From Chryseobacterium oranimense (GTDB lineage Bacteria; Bacteroidota; Bacteroidia; Flavobacteriales; Weeksellaceae): 64,000 nt of DNA. The stretch spans positions 2,480,001 through 2,544,000 of the forward strand of contig NZ_CP104203.1 in assembly GCF_025244725.1 (NCBI RefSeq), written 5' to 3'. Of the stretch, positions 53,922 to 61,089 are shown piece after piece. The notes below the pieces were generated by a model that saw nothing but the letters and a program-made list of their open reading frames with translations, was not told where the DNA came from and made no database searches. The position numbers and the translations under genes were made by a program. Numbering within the stretch: the stretch's first letter is position 1; each line of letters starts with the position of its first letter.

Positions 53922-54008
53922 ATGTCAACAACAATGATAAATATAATAACTTTAAGTAACCCTGTGAGAGCTGTGTACTCTGGCAGCACTAAATATTTAT
54001 CTGAATAG
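53922..54008 (+). CDS. 28-codon leader peptide upstream of the EF-G paralogue
   Basis: ATG at 53922 opens a 28-codon frame beginning MSTTMINIITL and ending STKYLSE, with TAG at 54006-54008. It begins 21 nt after the promoter -7 box and is followed 38 nt later by an intrinsic terminator. The arrangement promoter, short ORF, terminator, translation-factor gene is what translational or transcriptional attenuation needs. No similarity to a known leader is claimed. A ribosome stall within this frame could relieve the downstream terminator. Confidence 0.6.
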   Translation: MSTTMINIITLSNPVRAVYSGSTKYLSE

Positions 54009-54046
54009 TTCCTTAGATCTTTTATTATATTACTAAAAATATATTG

Positions 54047-54076
54047 AAGACCTATCTGTTCAGATGGGTCTTTTTT
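54047..54076 (+). terminator. Intrinsic terminator within the leader (attenuator candidate)
   Basis: An 11-bp stem, AAGACCTATCT / AGATGGGTCTT, loop GTTC, followed by TTTTTT. It lies between the leader ORF and the EF-G paralogue, so it would reduce read-through unless disrupted. Confidence 0.85.
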
Positions 54077-54105
54077 GCTGCCTTATTTCCAGACCTCAAA
54101 ACGAG

Positions 54106-54127
54106 GAGAATACCTACCCGTATTCTC
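54106..54127 (+). promoter_or_regulatory. Second hairpin before the EF-G start codon
   Basis: Perfect 8-bp stem GAGAATAC-CTACCC-GTATTCTC, ending 26 nt upstream of the start codon at 54154. It has no T-run, so it is not a terminator. A role in translation control of the gene is possible. Confidence 0.5.
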
Positions 54128-54153
54128 AAAATCAACAATTTAAATTCAGCAAA

Positions 54154-56220
54154 ATGAAATATAACACAAGAAATATAGGAATTATAGCGCATGTAGACGC
54201 AGGAAAAACCACTTTAACGGAAAGGCTTCTTTATTACACAGGCCTCATTCATAAGATCGGAAATGTAGATGATGGAAACACCACCATGGATAAAGACATC
54301 CAGGAGAAAAACAGAGGGATTACCATTTCATCCGCAGCCGTTTCCACCCAATGGAAAAAAGGAGAAACGGCTTACAACATCAATATCATCGACACCCCCG
54401 GACACATCGATTTCGCAGTAGAAGTCGAGCGTTCTTTAAGGGTTCTGGACAGCGTTGTTGCTGTTTTCTGTGCCTCTTCAGGGGTTCAACCTCAAACCGA
54501 AAATGTTTGGGTCCAGGCTGAGAAACATGGAATTTCAAAGATATGCTTTATCAATAAAATGGATAGGATCGGAGCAGATTTCTTCGCTGTTCTTAAAGAA
54601 ATTGAAACGAAACTTCATGCGGTTCCTATAGCCCTTCAAATCCCTATCGGAGCTGAAGACCAGTTTGAAGGAGTGATTGATTTAATCACACAGAAAGCTT
54701 TATACTGGACCGATGAAAACGGGGAAACTATTGTTGAAAAGGAAATTCCTGCAGATTACAAAGCTGATGCTGATGAATACAGGATAAAATTAATGGAAAC
54801 CCTCGCGGAATACGATGAAACGTTCTTTGAGGTTTACATGAATCTTGAAAACAGCATTACCGAGGAAATGATTAATGAAGCTTTACAAAAGGTTTGCAGA
54901 TCAGGAGCTGCGGTTCCGATTCTCTGTGGTTCTGCCTTTAAAAATAAAGGAGTACAGCCACTTTTGGATGCGGTTGTTACTTATTTTCCGGCTCCCGACC
55001 AGCTTCCGGCCATTCAGGGAAAAGATCCTGAGACGGAAGCAGCTGTGGAACTGACAAGAAATGAAACAGAATCTTTTTCAGGACTTGTTTTTAAAGTCAT
55101 GATCGATAAACATATGGGAAGGCTTGCCATGCTCCGCCTGTATTCCGGGACGATAAAATCCGGAGACACGGTTCTGAATGTCAGAACAGGTGAAAGCTTC
55201 AGGATCTCAAGAATTCTGCAGATGCAGTCGGATAAGACATTATCAATAGAGGAAGGAAAAGCAGGCGATATTGTGGCTTTAACAGGAATAAAAGATGCCA
55301 AAACCGGAGATTCTTTATCAGCTGTTGAGAAACCTGTTTTACTGGAAGCGATTACAATTCCTGCTCCTGTGATTAGGGTTTCTATTGAGCCTAAAACGAA
55401 CAGTGACGAGAAATCTTTCGGTTTGGTTCTGGCCAAGATTCAGGAGGAAGATCCTTCTTTAGTCGTTGAAAGGGACAGGCAAACCGGAGAAACGTTATTG
55501 AGCGGCCTGGGCGAGCTTCATCTTGAGGTAACTCTGGAAAAGATGCGTCTGAATCATGGTATAGAAGTCAATCAAGGGAAACCTAAAGTATCTTACCGTG
55601 AGGTTTTAATGGAAGCTATAGTCCACCGTGAAAAGCTTTCGAAACAGAACGGCGGAAACGGACAGTTTGCAGATATCACTTTTGAGATTGGTCCAAGAGA
55701 AAACAATGAAATGGGGCTGGAATTCGTCAATCTTATTAAAGGAGGTGTTATTCCTGGCGAATTTATCCCCTCTGTAGAAAAAGGATTCAGGGAGGCAATG
55801 GAGAACGGTCCTTTAAAAGGCTATCCTCTAGAAAGCTTGAAGATCACTCTTCTGGACGGATCTTTCCATAGTCAGGATTCTGCGGCTTATGATTTTGAGA
55901 TGGCTGCGCGGGATGGGTTCAGAGTAGCTGCTGTTTTATGCAGTCCTAAGCTTCTGGAACCTGTGATGGAGGTCGAGATCCAGAGTATTGACGAATACAC
56001 AGGCGCTGTAACCGCTGATATTAACCGGAGAAGAGGGATTATTTTGTCTATTGATGAAAAATCCGGAAGGAAAGTTTTTGCTGCGGAAGTTCCGTTAGCA
56101 TCTACGTTCGGATATATTTCCGACCTGAGAACTCTGACGAGCGGAAGAGCGTCTATCAGCATGAAATTGGCGCACTATGCTTTGGTGCCTGATTTCATAG
56201 CAAATACATTAATAACCTAA
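54154..56220 (+). CDS. Divergent translation elongation factor G paralogue
   Basis: The start is ATG 54154; an in-frame ATG at 54064 lies inside the terminator stem and is rejected. The 688-aa protein has all GTPase motifs: AHVDAGKTT (G1), RGIT (G2), DTPGH (G3), NKMD (G4) and GSAF (G5). It continues through EF-G domains II-V, with GGVIPGEFIPSVEKG and FGYISDLRTLTSGRA. Sequence details (DIQEKNRGIT, tip HREKLSKQNGG) differ from housekeeping EF-G, so it is likely a second EF-G (EF-G2-like) or a ribosome-protection relative. It would act on the ribosome with GTP. Confidence 0.88.
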   Translation: MKYNTRNIGIIAHVDAGKTTLTERLLYYTGLIHKIGNVDDGNTTMDKDIQEKNRGITISSAAVSTQWKKGETAYNINIIDTPGHIDFAVEVERSLRVLDSVVAVFCASSGVQPQTENVWVQAEKHGISKICFINKMDRIGADFFAVLKEIETKLHAVPIALQIPIGAEDQFEGVIDLITQKALYWTDENGETIVEKEIPADYKADADEYRIKLMETLAEYDETFFEVYMNLENSITEEMINEALQKVCRSGAAVPILCGSAFKNKGVQPLLDAVVTYFPAPDQLPAIQGKDPETEAAVELTRNETESFSGLVFKVMIDKHMGRLAMLRLYSGTIKSGDTVLNVRTGESFRISRILQMQSDKTLSIEEGKAGDIVALTGIKDAKTGDSLSAVEKPVLLEAITIPAPVIRVSIEPKTNSDEKSFGLVLAKIQEEDPSLVVERDRQTGETLLSGLGELHLEVTLEKMRLNHGIEVNQGKPKVSYREVLMEAIVHREKLSKQNGGNGQFADITFEIGPRENNEMGLEFVNLIKGGVIPGEFIPSVEKGFREAMENGPLKGYPLESLKITLLDGSFHSQDSAAYDFEMAARDGFRVAAVLCSPKLLEPVMEVEIQSIDEYTGAVTADINRRRGIILSIDEKSGRKVFAAEVPLASTFGYISDLRTLTSGRASISMKLAHYALVPDFIANTLIT

Positions 56221-56222
56221 AA

Positions 56223-56257
56223 AACAAGGGCTGTAAATAGATTTTACAGTCCTTGTT
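56223..56257 (+). terminator. Intrinsic terminator after the EF-G paralogue
   Basis: AACAAGGGCTGTAAA / TTTACAGTCCTTGTT stem with one mismatch, right after the stop codon. Confidence 0.7.
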
Positions 56258-56284
56258 TGGTTGTTGCGGATGATGATTTTTTTG

Positions 56285-56440
56285 CTCTCGCTGATTTTGC
56301 TGATTACGCAGATTTTTTCTATCACTTTTATCTTCTATACTTCCTCTTTTTCTTCTGGAAATTCCATCTCTGTTTCCGGTTCTTTGTAAGGTTCGCTTTA
56401 TTTTTTCTACCTTTGCGGTCTATGAACCGATTCGCAAATA
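56285..56440. repeat. Probable degenerate intergenic repeat
   Basis: Plus strand GCTGATTTTGCTGATTACG-type sequence followed by a T-rich stretch and a second AGGTTCGC...TTTGCGG-type stretch. I recall similar 'AATCAGCAAAATC' and 'TTTGCG' sequences as dispersed intergenic elements in this group. No gene is supported between 56258 and 56590; a 69-codon frame here has repeat-like composition. Confidence 0.4.
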
Positions 56441-56590
56441 CATCTTCGCAAATCACACCGCCTTAAGGACTAAGGTGAATATTTCTCTCATATCCGGAAT
56501 TACTTTTTGGATCTGTTTATTTTATATATCAATCAATTTTTAATCTTCGCACCTTATTTTAACAGGTGTTTTTATATATCTCAATAGTTT

Positions 56591-58123
56591 ATGGAAAACA
56601 TATTATCTGGTTTTCAGTCATTGCGGAATGTCAATCTTAAAAATGAAATTCTGGCTGGCTTAACGGTTGCTATGACGATGATACCGGAGTCTTTATCATT
56701 TGCTATACTGGCCGGACTATCACCACTTACAGGTTTATATGCGGCTTTTTTAATGGGAATAGTCACAGCTATTTTTGGCGGGAGGCCTGGAATGGTTTCC
56801 GGTGGTGCAGGAGCAACAGTTGTCGTTCTAATAGCTTTGGCTTCATCTCACGGCGTACAGTATCTTTTCGGAGCAATTATTCTGGGAGGAATTATTCAGA
56901 TATTGGTAGGAACTTTTAAGCTTGGAAAATTCGTCCGGCTCATCCCACAGCCTGTGATGTATGGTTTTTTAAATGGTCTTGCCGTTATTATTTTTATGGC
57001 TCAGGTGGCGCAATTTAAAGTAGTTAAGGATGGTATCACTACATGGATGGAGGGTTCAGCATTAATGATTATGGCTGGTTTAACGGCTCTTACTATTTTG
57101 ATCGTCTTGATTTTTTCTAAGGTAACCAAAGCTGTTCCTGCATCATTGGTTGCTATCATTATTGTTTCCGTCCTGGTTTACTTTTTTAATATTGAAACCA
57201 AAAAAGTGATAGATATTGCTTCAGTAAGCGGTTCATTGCCTTCTTTCCATATTCCTGAAATTCCGTTTACTCTGGAAACCCTGAAAATTATTTTTCCTTA
57301 TTCTTTGGTCATGGCCGGTGTAGGATTGATAGAATCTTTACTGACCTTAAATATGGTAGATGAGATCACCAATACAAAAGGTAAATCTGATAAAGAGGCA
57401 GTGGCCCAGGGGATTGCCAATATTACCAATGGATTTTTTGGTGGAATGGGCGGCTGTGCCATGGTAGCCCAGACGCTGGTCAATATCGGAGCAGGTGCAA
57501 GAACCAGAATTTCGGCTATTGTCGGGTCTTTAACGATCCTTTTTATTATCCTTGCAGGAAGCTCCATCATTGAGCAGATCCCAATGGCTGCTTTGGTGGG
57601 AGTAATGATGATGGTAGCCATCACCACTTTTGAATGGGCTTCCTTCCGTATTATTACAAAAATGCCTAAATCAGATATATTTGTTGGAGTGCTTGTTGCT
57701 CTCATTACGATTATTCTCCATAATCTTGCCCTGGCTGTATTGATTGGAGTTATTATTTCTGCCCTGGTATTTTCCTGGGATAGTGCCAAAAGGATCAGAG
57801 CCAGAAAAACAACGGATGAATCAGGTAATAAGGTGTATGAAATTTACGGTCCTCTTTTCTTTGGCAGTACAACTGCTTTTGCTGAGAAATTTGATGTTGC
57901 TGATGATCCCCAGACTATTGTTATTGATTTTAAGGAATCCCGTGTGGTAGATATGTCAGCCATTGAAGCCCTCAAAAAGATCACTGAAAAATATAAGGCA
58001 CAGAATAAGCATGTAGTTCTTAAACATTTAAGTCCTGACTGCATCAAACTTCTGGATAATGCCGGTGGTTTTATAGAGGTGAATATTGAGGATGATCCTA
58101 CCTATCGTGTGATGCCAAAATAA
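56591..58123 (+). CDS. SulP-family inorganic anion transporter with STAS domain
   Basis: This 510-aa protein has the SulP membrane domain (AGLTVAMTMIPESLSFAILAGLSPLTGLYAAF, GRPGMVSGGAGATVVV) with about 10-12 membrane segments, and a C-terminal STAS domain (TIVIDFKESRVVDMSAIEALKKI). SulP proteins transport sulfate, bicarbonate or other anions. No carbonic anhydrase gene lies beside it, so the substrate is unassigned. The STAS domain may regulate transport. Confidence 0.92.
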   Translation: MENILSGFQSLRNVNLKNEILAGLTVAMTMIPESLSFAILAGLSPLTGLYAAFLMGIVTAIFGGRPGMVSGGAGATVVVLIALASSHGVQYLFGAIILGGIIQILVGTFKLGKFVRLIPQPVMYGFLNGLAVIIFMAQVAQFKVVKDGITTWMEGSALMIMAGLTALTILIVLIFSKVTKAVPASLVAIIIVSVLVYFFNIETKKVIDIASVSGSLPSFHIPEIPFTLETLKIIFPYSLVMAGVGLIESLLTLNMVDEITNTKGKSDKEAVAQGIANITNGFFGGMGGCAMVAQTLVNIGAGARTRISAIVGSLTILFIILAGSSIIEQIPMAALVGVMMMVAITTFEWASFRIITKMPKSDIFVGVLVALITIILHNLALAVLIGVIISALVFSWDSAKRIRARKTTDESGNKVYEIYGPLFFGSTTAFAEKFDVADDPQTIVIDFKESRVVDMSAIEALKKITEKYKAQNKHVVLKHLSPDCIKLLDNAGGFIEVNIEDDPTYRVMPK

Positions 58124-58744
58124 TTTAAAAAATAGTTTTTAACAAAATAATAAAAGTGGATTTCTTCAGGCTGTTCATTTTTGTTTAAACCCCTTTCAGC
58201 ATTACCATTCCAACTTAAAACAATTCACCTATTCGTTTATTTAATATGTTAATTTTAATTAAATTTTGTTTTTACGTGCTTTTTTTATTCATTTTTAAGA
58301 AATTACTTCTATTTTTTATTTAAATTTGAAAAATCAACAAACAGATAGGTTACTATTCAATTATTATTGTTAGTAAGATCTGTTGACACTAAGGAAATAG
58401 CTAAAAATATTACAAAACTGTATGGAAATACCTGATAAGCATATTTATACAGAATTAAAATCTAAAGCATAAAAAGGTTATCTGAATTAACTGATGAGAA
58501 TATAGAGCAGGAAATGGAAGATATAAAGTATTCTTAAGATATATAACCTAAACAATTATCGGCCGGTCATCCCTCAGACTGCCAACTGTGCATATACAAC
58601 AAGATATGCTACCCAGCTTAAATTTCTCTTTTGCTGCCGCTAGGATTTTCCAGGGCGTATTTTTTTTACGCTACAGGCATTCATCTGGAATGTAATATAT
58701 TATCTATTTTTCTTTTTATAAGATTAACAAATAGTATTTAATAC
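58124..58744. other. Gene-poor region upstream of the HTH module
   Basis: AT-rich region of about 620 bp. It contains one short frame (58422-58537, listed separately) and a GCGTA-N8-TACGC inverted repeat at about 58657-58674. No promoter of consensus form was found for the downstream HTH genes. Confidence 0.4.
58422..58537 (+). pseudogene. Possible frameshifted small gene remnant
   Basis: ATG 58422 reads MEIPDKHIYTELKSKA and stops. Shifting frame near 58465 gives a further lysine/acid-rich stretch (RLSELTDENIEQEMEDIKYS) ending at 58537. The two parts look like one short coding region with a frameshift. It could also be chance; no family is recognised. Confidence 0.3.
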
Positions 58745-59176
58745 ATGTTATATAAAGAAATTCATATAGGAAAGTTTATCAAAGAGATGGTTGATGAAAA
58801 TGAGATATCTATGGAAAGGATATGCAATTTTCTCAGTAAAGATGAGCAGTTTATTGAAAACGTATACCAAAGCAAATCGATCGATACAGATTTACTGTTA
58901 AGATGGAGCAAGCTTCTGGAATATGATTTCTTCAGGCTTTACAGCTCGCATCTTATCCTGTACGCACCACCGTCCGCTGTAAACAAAAATCAGAAGAAAT
59001 CTGATAAAATTCCTTATTTCAGAAAAAATATTTATACTCAGGAAATCAAAGATTTTATTATGAAAAGAATCTTATCCGGTGAAATGACGTATGGCGAAGT
59101 AATCAAAGAATATTCTATCCCCAAAAGTACCCTTCACCGCTGGCTTCAGAAAAATAATGATAATACTAACGGATAA
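58745..59176 (+). CDS. HTH protein, first gene of a two-gene module
   Basis: This 143-aa protein has an N-terminal helical region (KEIHIGKFIKEMVDENEISMERICNFL) ending with LLLRWSKLLEYDFFRLYSSHLILYAPP, and a C-terminal helix-turn-helix (MTYGEVIKEYSIPKSTLHRWLQK). The C-terminal part resembles transposase orfA-type HTH. I recall this protein type as a multi-copy family in Chryseobacterium, usually followed by a second HTH gene as here (12-bp gap). A DNA-binding role is likely; function is not known. Confidence 0.75.
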   Translation: MLYKEIHIGKFIKEMVDENEISMERICNFLSKDEQFIENVYQSKSIDTDLLLRWSKLLEYDFFRLYSSHLILYAPPSAVNKNQKKSDKIPYFRKNIYTQEIKDFIMKRILSGEMTYGEVIKEYSIPKSTLHRWLQKNNDNTNG

Positions 59177-59188
59177 TCAGAGTTCATT

Positions 59189-59536
59189 ATGCGTCCCAAT
59201 TATAAAAAGATATACTACGACATGCTGAGACTGGAACATCCGGAAAAGCTGAAAGACCCCAAGATTAAAGAACTTCTGGAAAAGCTGAATACAACTGAAG
59301 ATATTCTGAATTTTAACGAAAAAATTTTTGAACAGTCTAAGGAAAGTCAGATCAACAATCAGAAACTGAAAACCTATGACAAAAAAACAATGTTCAAGCT
59401 TTTGCAGTATCAGAATAAACATGGTTTTTCTACTAGCTATATGTCCAGAAAATACAAGATCAGCAGAACAACGATCATGAACTGGAAGAAAACTTTCGAA
59501 GAAGAAATAGATCAAGTAATTAATGCCGGAGAGTAA
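59189..59536 (+). CDS. HTH protein, second gene of a two-gene module
   Basis: This 115-aa protein has a helical N-terminus (NYKKIYYDMLRLEHPEKLK) and a C-terminal HTH (FSTSYMSRKYKISRTTIMNWKKTFE). It is located 12 bp after the first HTH gene and shares the general layout of helical region plus HTH. Both resemble domesticated transposase DNA-binding subunits. No catalytic DDE transposase is next to them, so they are unlikely to be an active insertion sequence. Confidence 0.75.
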   Translation: MRPNYKKIYYDMLRLEHPEKLKDPKIKELLEKLNTTEDILNFNEKIFEQSKESQINNQKLKTYDKKTMFKLLQYQNKHGFSTSYMSRKYKISRTTIMNWKKTFEEEIDQVINAGE

Positions 59537-59551
59537 CTCACCGGCATTTTT
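59525..59551 (+). terminator. Terminator after the HTH module
   Basis: GCCGG-A-GAGT / ACTC-A-CCGGC hairpin followed by ATTTTT, directly at the stop codon of the second HTH gene. Confidence 0.8.
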
Positions 59552-59570
59552 GTAAAAGGTAATAAGCAGG

Positions 59571-59594
59571 AAAAAGCGGGGCTGTCGTTCAGCC
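59571..59594 (-). terminator. Minus-strand terminator at the end of the tRNA-like array
   Basis: On the minus strand GGCTG-AACGA-CAGCC is followed by CCGC and TTTTT. It overlaps the 3' end of the last tRNA-like unit. It would end a transcript coming from the promoter at 60955. Confidence 0.65.
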
Positions 59595-59750
59595 GGAGTC
59601 GAACCGGATAACCTTGCCGGAGTGGCCGGCTTCGCTATTCCTCCCCAAAATTGGTACGATGTATTTTTTCCTTACGACACTTTTATTAGGTAAAACAAGG
59701 CAACGGCTGAAAGTGTGTAATCGTGCTCTAACCAACTGAGCTACTCTTCC
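59591..59750 (-). ncRNA. tRNA-like unit 1 with enlarged anticodon region
   Basis: The 5' half (59750 leftward) reads GGAAGAGTAGCTCAGTTGG, a normal acceptor-plus-D-arm pattern with D stem GCTC/GAGC. The 3' half contains the T arm CCGG-TTCGACT-CCGG (59607-59593). Between them lie about 117 nt, not the 25-30 nt of a normal tRNA, with the motif AGTGTCGTAAGG at about 59681-59670. Acceptor strands pair poorly, so this is the most decayed of the intact-looking units. Confidence 0.6.
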
Positions 59751-59771
59751 TATGTTAAACTGTGTTTTTGT

Positions 59772-60051
59772 GGGAGAGACGGGACTCGAACCCGCGACCC
59801 CGTCGTGATGAGCGAAGTAACACTGTTCTACGGCACTTGTTTATATTTTTAATTAAAAAGAGGCAAAAGGCGAAAAGACAGACGTGCACCTTTTTTCTTA
59901 CTGTTATTCAGAGATATTGCACTTTCTTAGATTTTAAGGTCTAATTTTCCGACTCGAAGTAAGCCTTTTCTACGGCACTCTTTTATTGAAGTCAGGATTA
60001 TAATGAAAGAATCTTTTCTGCGTTTTGCTCTACCTTCTGAGCTACAATCCC
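59772..60051 (-). ncRNA. tRNA-like unit 2 with 232-nt insert and duplicated motif
   Basis: 5' half starts GGGATTGTAGCTCAGAAGG (60051 leftward, D stem GCTC/GAGC). 3' half has T arm GCGGG-TTCGAGT-CCCGT (59795-59779) and acceptor CTCTCCC. GGGA/TCCC plus G-C pair, about 5 of 7 positions. The anticodon arm is replaced by about 230 nt containing two copies of the motif GTGCCGTAGAA...TTACTTCG (near 59836 and 59978). The duplication inside one unit suggests expansion by tandem copying. Confidence 0.65.
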
Positions 60052-60060
60052 GTTTACAAC

Positions 60061-60252
60061 AGGGAGGACAGGAGTCGAACCTGCGGCCAAACGTTTAACA
60101 ATAGAAGTAAGATTCTAAAACGACACCTGACTTTTTTATTTACTTTAATGACTCATTTAAATTAAGCCTTTAATAATCACTTTTATTTTTAAATCAAGGT
60201 AACAATAAAAGGACCTTCCGTGCATGTGCTCTACCTGCTGAGCTACTTCTCC
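60061..60252 (-). ncRNA. tRNA-like unit 3 with 143-nt insert
   Basis: 5' half GGAGAAGTAGCTCAGCAGG (60252 leftward, D stem GCTC/GAGC) and 3' half with T arm GCAGG-TTCGACT-CCTGT (60084-60068) and acceptor CCTCCCT. The insert of about 143 nt carries GGTGTCGTTTTAGAATC...TTACTTC. Acceptor pairing is partial. No anticodon stem-loop of normal form is present, so it cannot act as an adaptor tRNA. Confidence 0.65.
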
Positions 60253-60260
60253 TTTTCGAG

Positions 60261-60402
60261 GGAAAAGGCAGGATTCGAACCTGCGACCCAATGTTTTTAA
60301 ATCCCGAAGTATGATCCTAAAACGACACTTGATTTTTCTTAGCAAGGCAATCAGTCAAACAGAAACTTAAGACAGAGTGATACCATTACACCACCTGTTT
60401 CC
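60261..60402 (-). ncRNA. tRNA-like unit 4 with 91-nt insert
   Basis: 5' half GGAAACAGGTGGTGTAATGG (60402 leftward), a D arm of the type seen in tRNA-Gln/Glu (GGTG/CACT stem), so this unit mimics a different tRNA class from units 1-3. 3' half has T arm GCAGG-TTCGAAT-CCTGC (60284-60268) and acceptor CTTTTCC. GGAAA/TTTCC pair. The insert carries AGTGTCGTTTTAGGATCATACTTCG. Its 5' end overlaps the 3' end of unit 5. Confidence 0.65.
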
Positions 60403-60470
60403 AGAACAGGATTCGAACCTGTATTGCTGCCACCAACGAAGCAATTCTGTTTTACGGCACCTGCTTTATA
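60401..60470 (-). ncRNA. tRNA-like unit 5, 3' half
   Basis: T arm ACAGG-TTCGAAT-CCTGT (60422-60406) followed by TCTGG that merges into the GG of unit 4. The motif GGTGCCGTAAAACAG...GCTTCG precedes it by about 29 nt. No convincing D arm lies upstream; a Ser-type anticodon-like hairpin (ACGGTTT/AAACCGT, about 60533-60548) occurs further 5'. The unit may be longer or truncated. Confidence 0.5.
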
Positions 60471-60687
60471 TTTTATACTGAATTTTTCTGTATTTTTTCC
60501 AGTTTCTCTGATATTTTTCATAATGGGAATTAACGGTTTCAAAACCGTGTGGGAAACAATATGAGCATCCCATTTTATCACCATGCAATAGTCTTGAGAT
60601 TCGTATGCCAGAAATTTTCTTCGGAAAATCAATGAGGCTGTATTCATTAATTCCAAAGGAGTTTTTTAATATTTTAAAATTTTTCAT

Positions 60688-60710
60688 GTATTGAGAATTA
60701 ACCTCAATAC
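60688..60710. repeat. Perfect 8-bp hairpin inside the array region
   Basis: GTATTGAG-AATTAAC-CTCAATAC. It lies between partial tRNA-like sequences and lacks a T-run. It could be part of a folded RNA. Confidence 0.4.
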
Positions 60711-60854
60711 ACTGCTTCTTTAAGACATGGTTTATAAATTTTCATAATTATCTGTTTTTTAATCTTTCTTTATTTTTTGTATAAAACCAAGCAATGGATT
60801 ATAAGAGTTTTTGAATGTATTCAAATTGGAAGTTTGACGGTGAAACTCTTATTG

Positions 60855-60945
60855 TACGGCATTGGTTTGTTTTACCGGGCGATGTGGCGGAGAGACTCTG
60901 TTCAAATGAAAGTCGAAGAAGTTCTTTCCTTACGGCACCGGATTA
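60855..60945 (-). ncRNA. Degenerate first unit(s) of the tRNA-like array
   Basis: Two copies of the array motif on the minus strand: GGTGCCGTAAGG...CTTCTTCG (near 60938) and AATGCCGTACAA (near 60863). Between them sits a Ser-tRNA-like 3' end CTCTCCGCCA with a weak T-arm-like stretch. The D-arm halves are missing. It is the first transcribed part if the promoter at 60955 is used. Confidence 0.4.
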
Positions 60946-60954
60946 ATAACAATG

Positions 60955-60962
60955 CAAAGTTA
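60955..60962 (-). promoter_or_regulatory. -7 promoter box upstream of the tRNA-like array
   Basis: TAACTTTG on the minus strand, matching TAnnTTTG. Transcription would start near 60948, just before the first array motif. The -33 TTG is absent. Confidence 0.45.
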
Positions 60963-61089
60963 TTTCTGAAGTGCGCATTCTTTTTACGCAGTTTATTTTA
61001 TTTTTGAATATTGAGTTTCTGTTTATTTCTTTATAAATCAATTGTGACCACTCATAATTATCATTTATCTTTGATTAAAGCAGTGCCTT

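Noticed and set aside
54064..54153. Start of the EF-G paralogue at an upstream ATG
   Set aside because: That ATG lies within the terminator stem; the conserved EF-G N-terminus begins at 54154.
56257..56466. 69-codon frame rich in Phe, Asp and Tyr
   Set aside because: Composition follows a repeat-like intergenic sequence; no signal peptide, domain or promoter supports it.
58422..59536. Complete insertion sequence
   Set aside because: No DDE transposase and no terminal inverted repeats or target-site duplications were recognised around the HTH genes.
59762..59944. Plus-strand frame starting with a WERRDSNPRP-type sequence
   Set aside because: Such peptides are typical spurious translations of antisense tRNA T-arm sequence. 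The region is explained by tRNA-like units on the minus strand.
59571..60470. Canonical tRNA genes
   Set aside because: D and T arms are present, but the distance between them (about 90-230 nt) and the missing anticodon stem-loop exclude ordinary tRNAs. A tRNA with a group I intron is also unlikely because no intron core is visible and every unit has a different insert.
60157..60656. Minus-strand frames of 62 and 101 codons overlapping the tRNA-like units
   Set aside because: They overlap the D and T arms of the units, have no protein family resemblance, and differ in frame between units.
60777..61007. Plus-strand 76-codon frame
   Set aside because: Antisense to the degenerate tRNA-like region, no recognisable domain.
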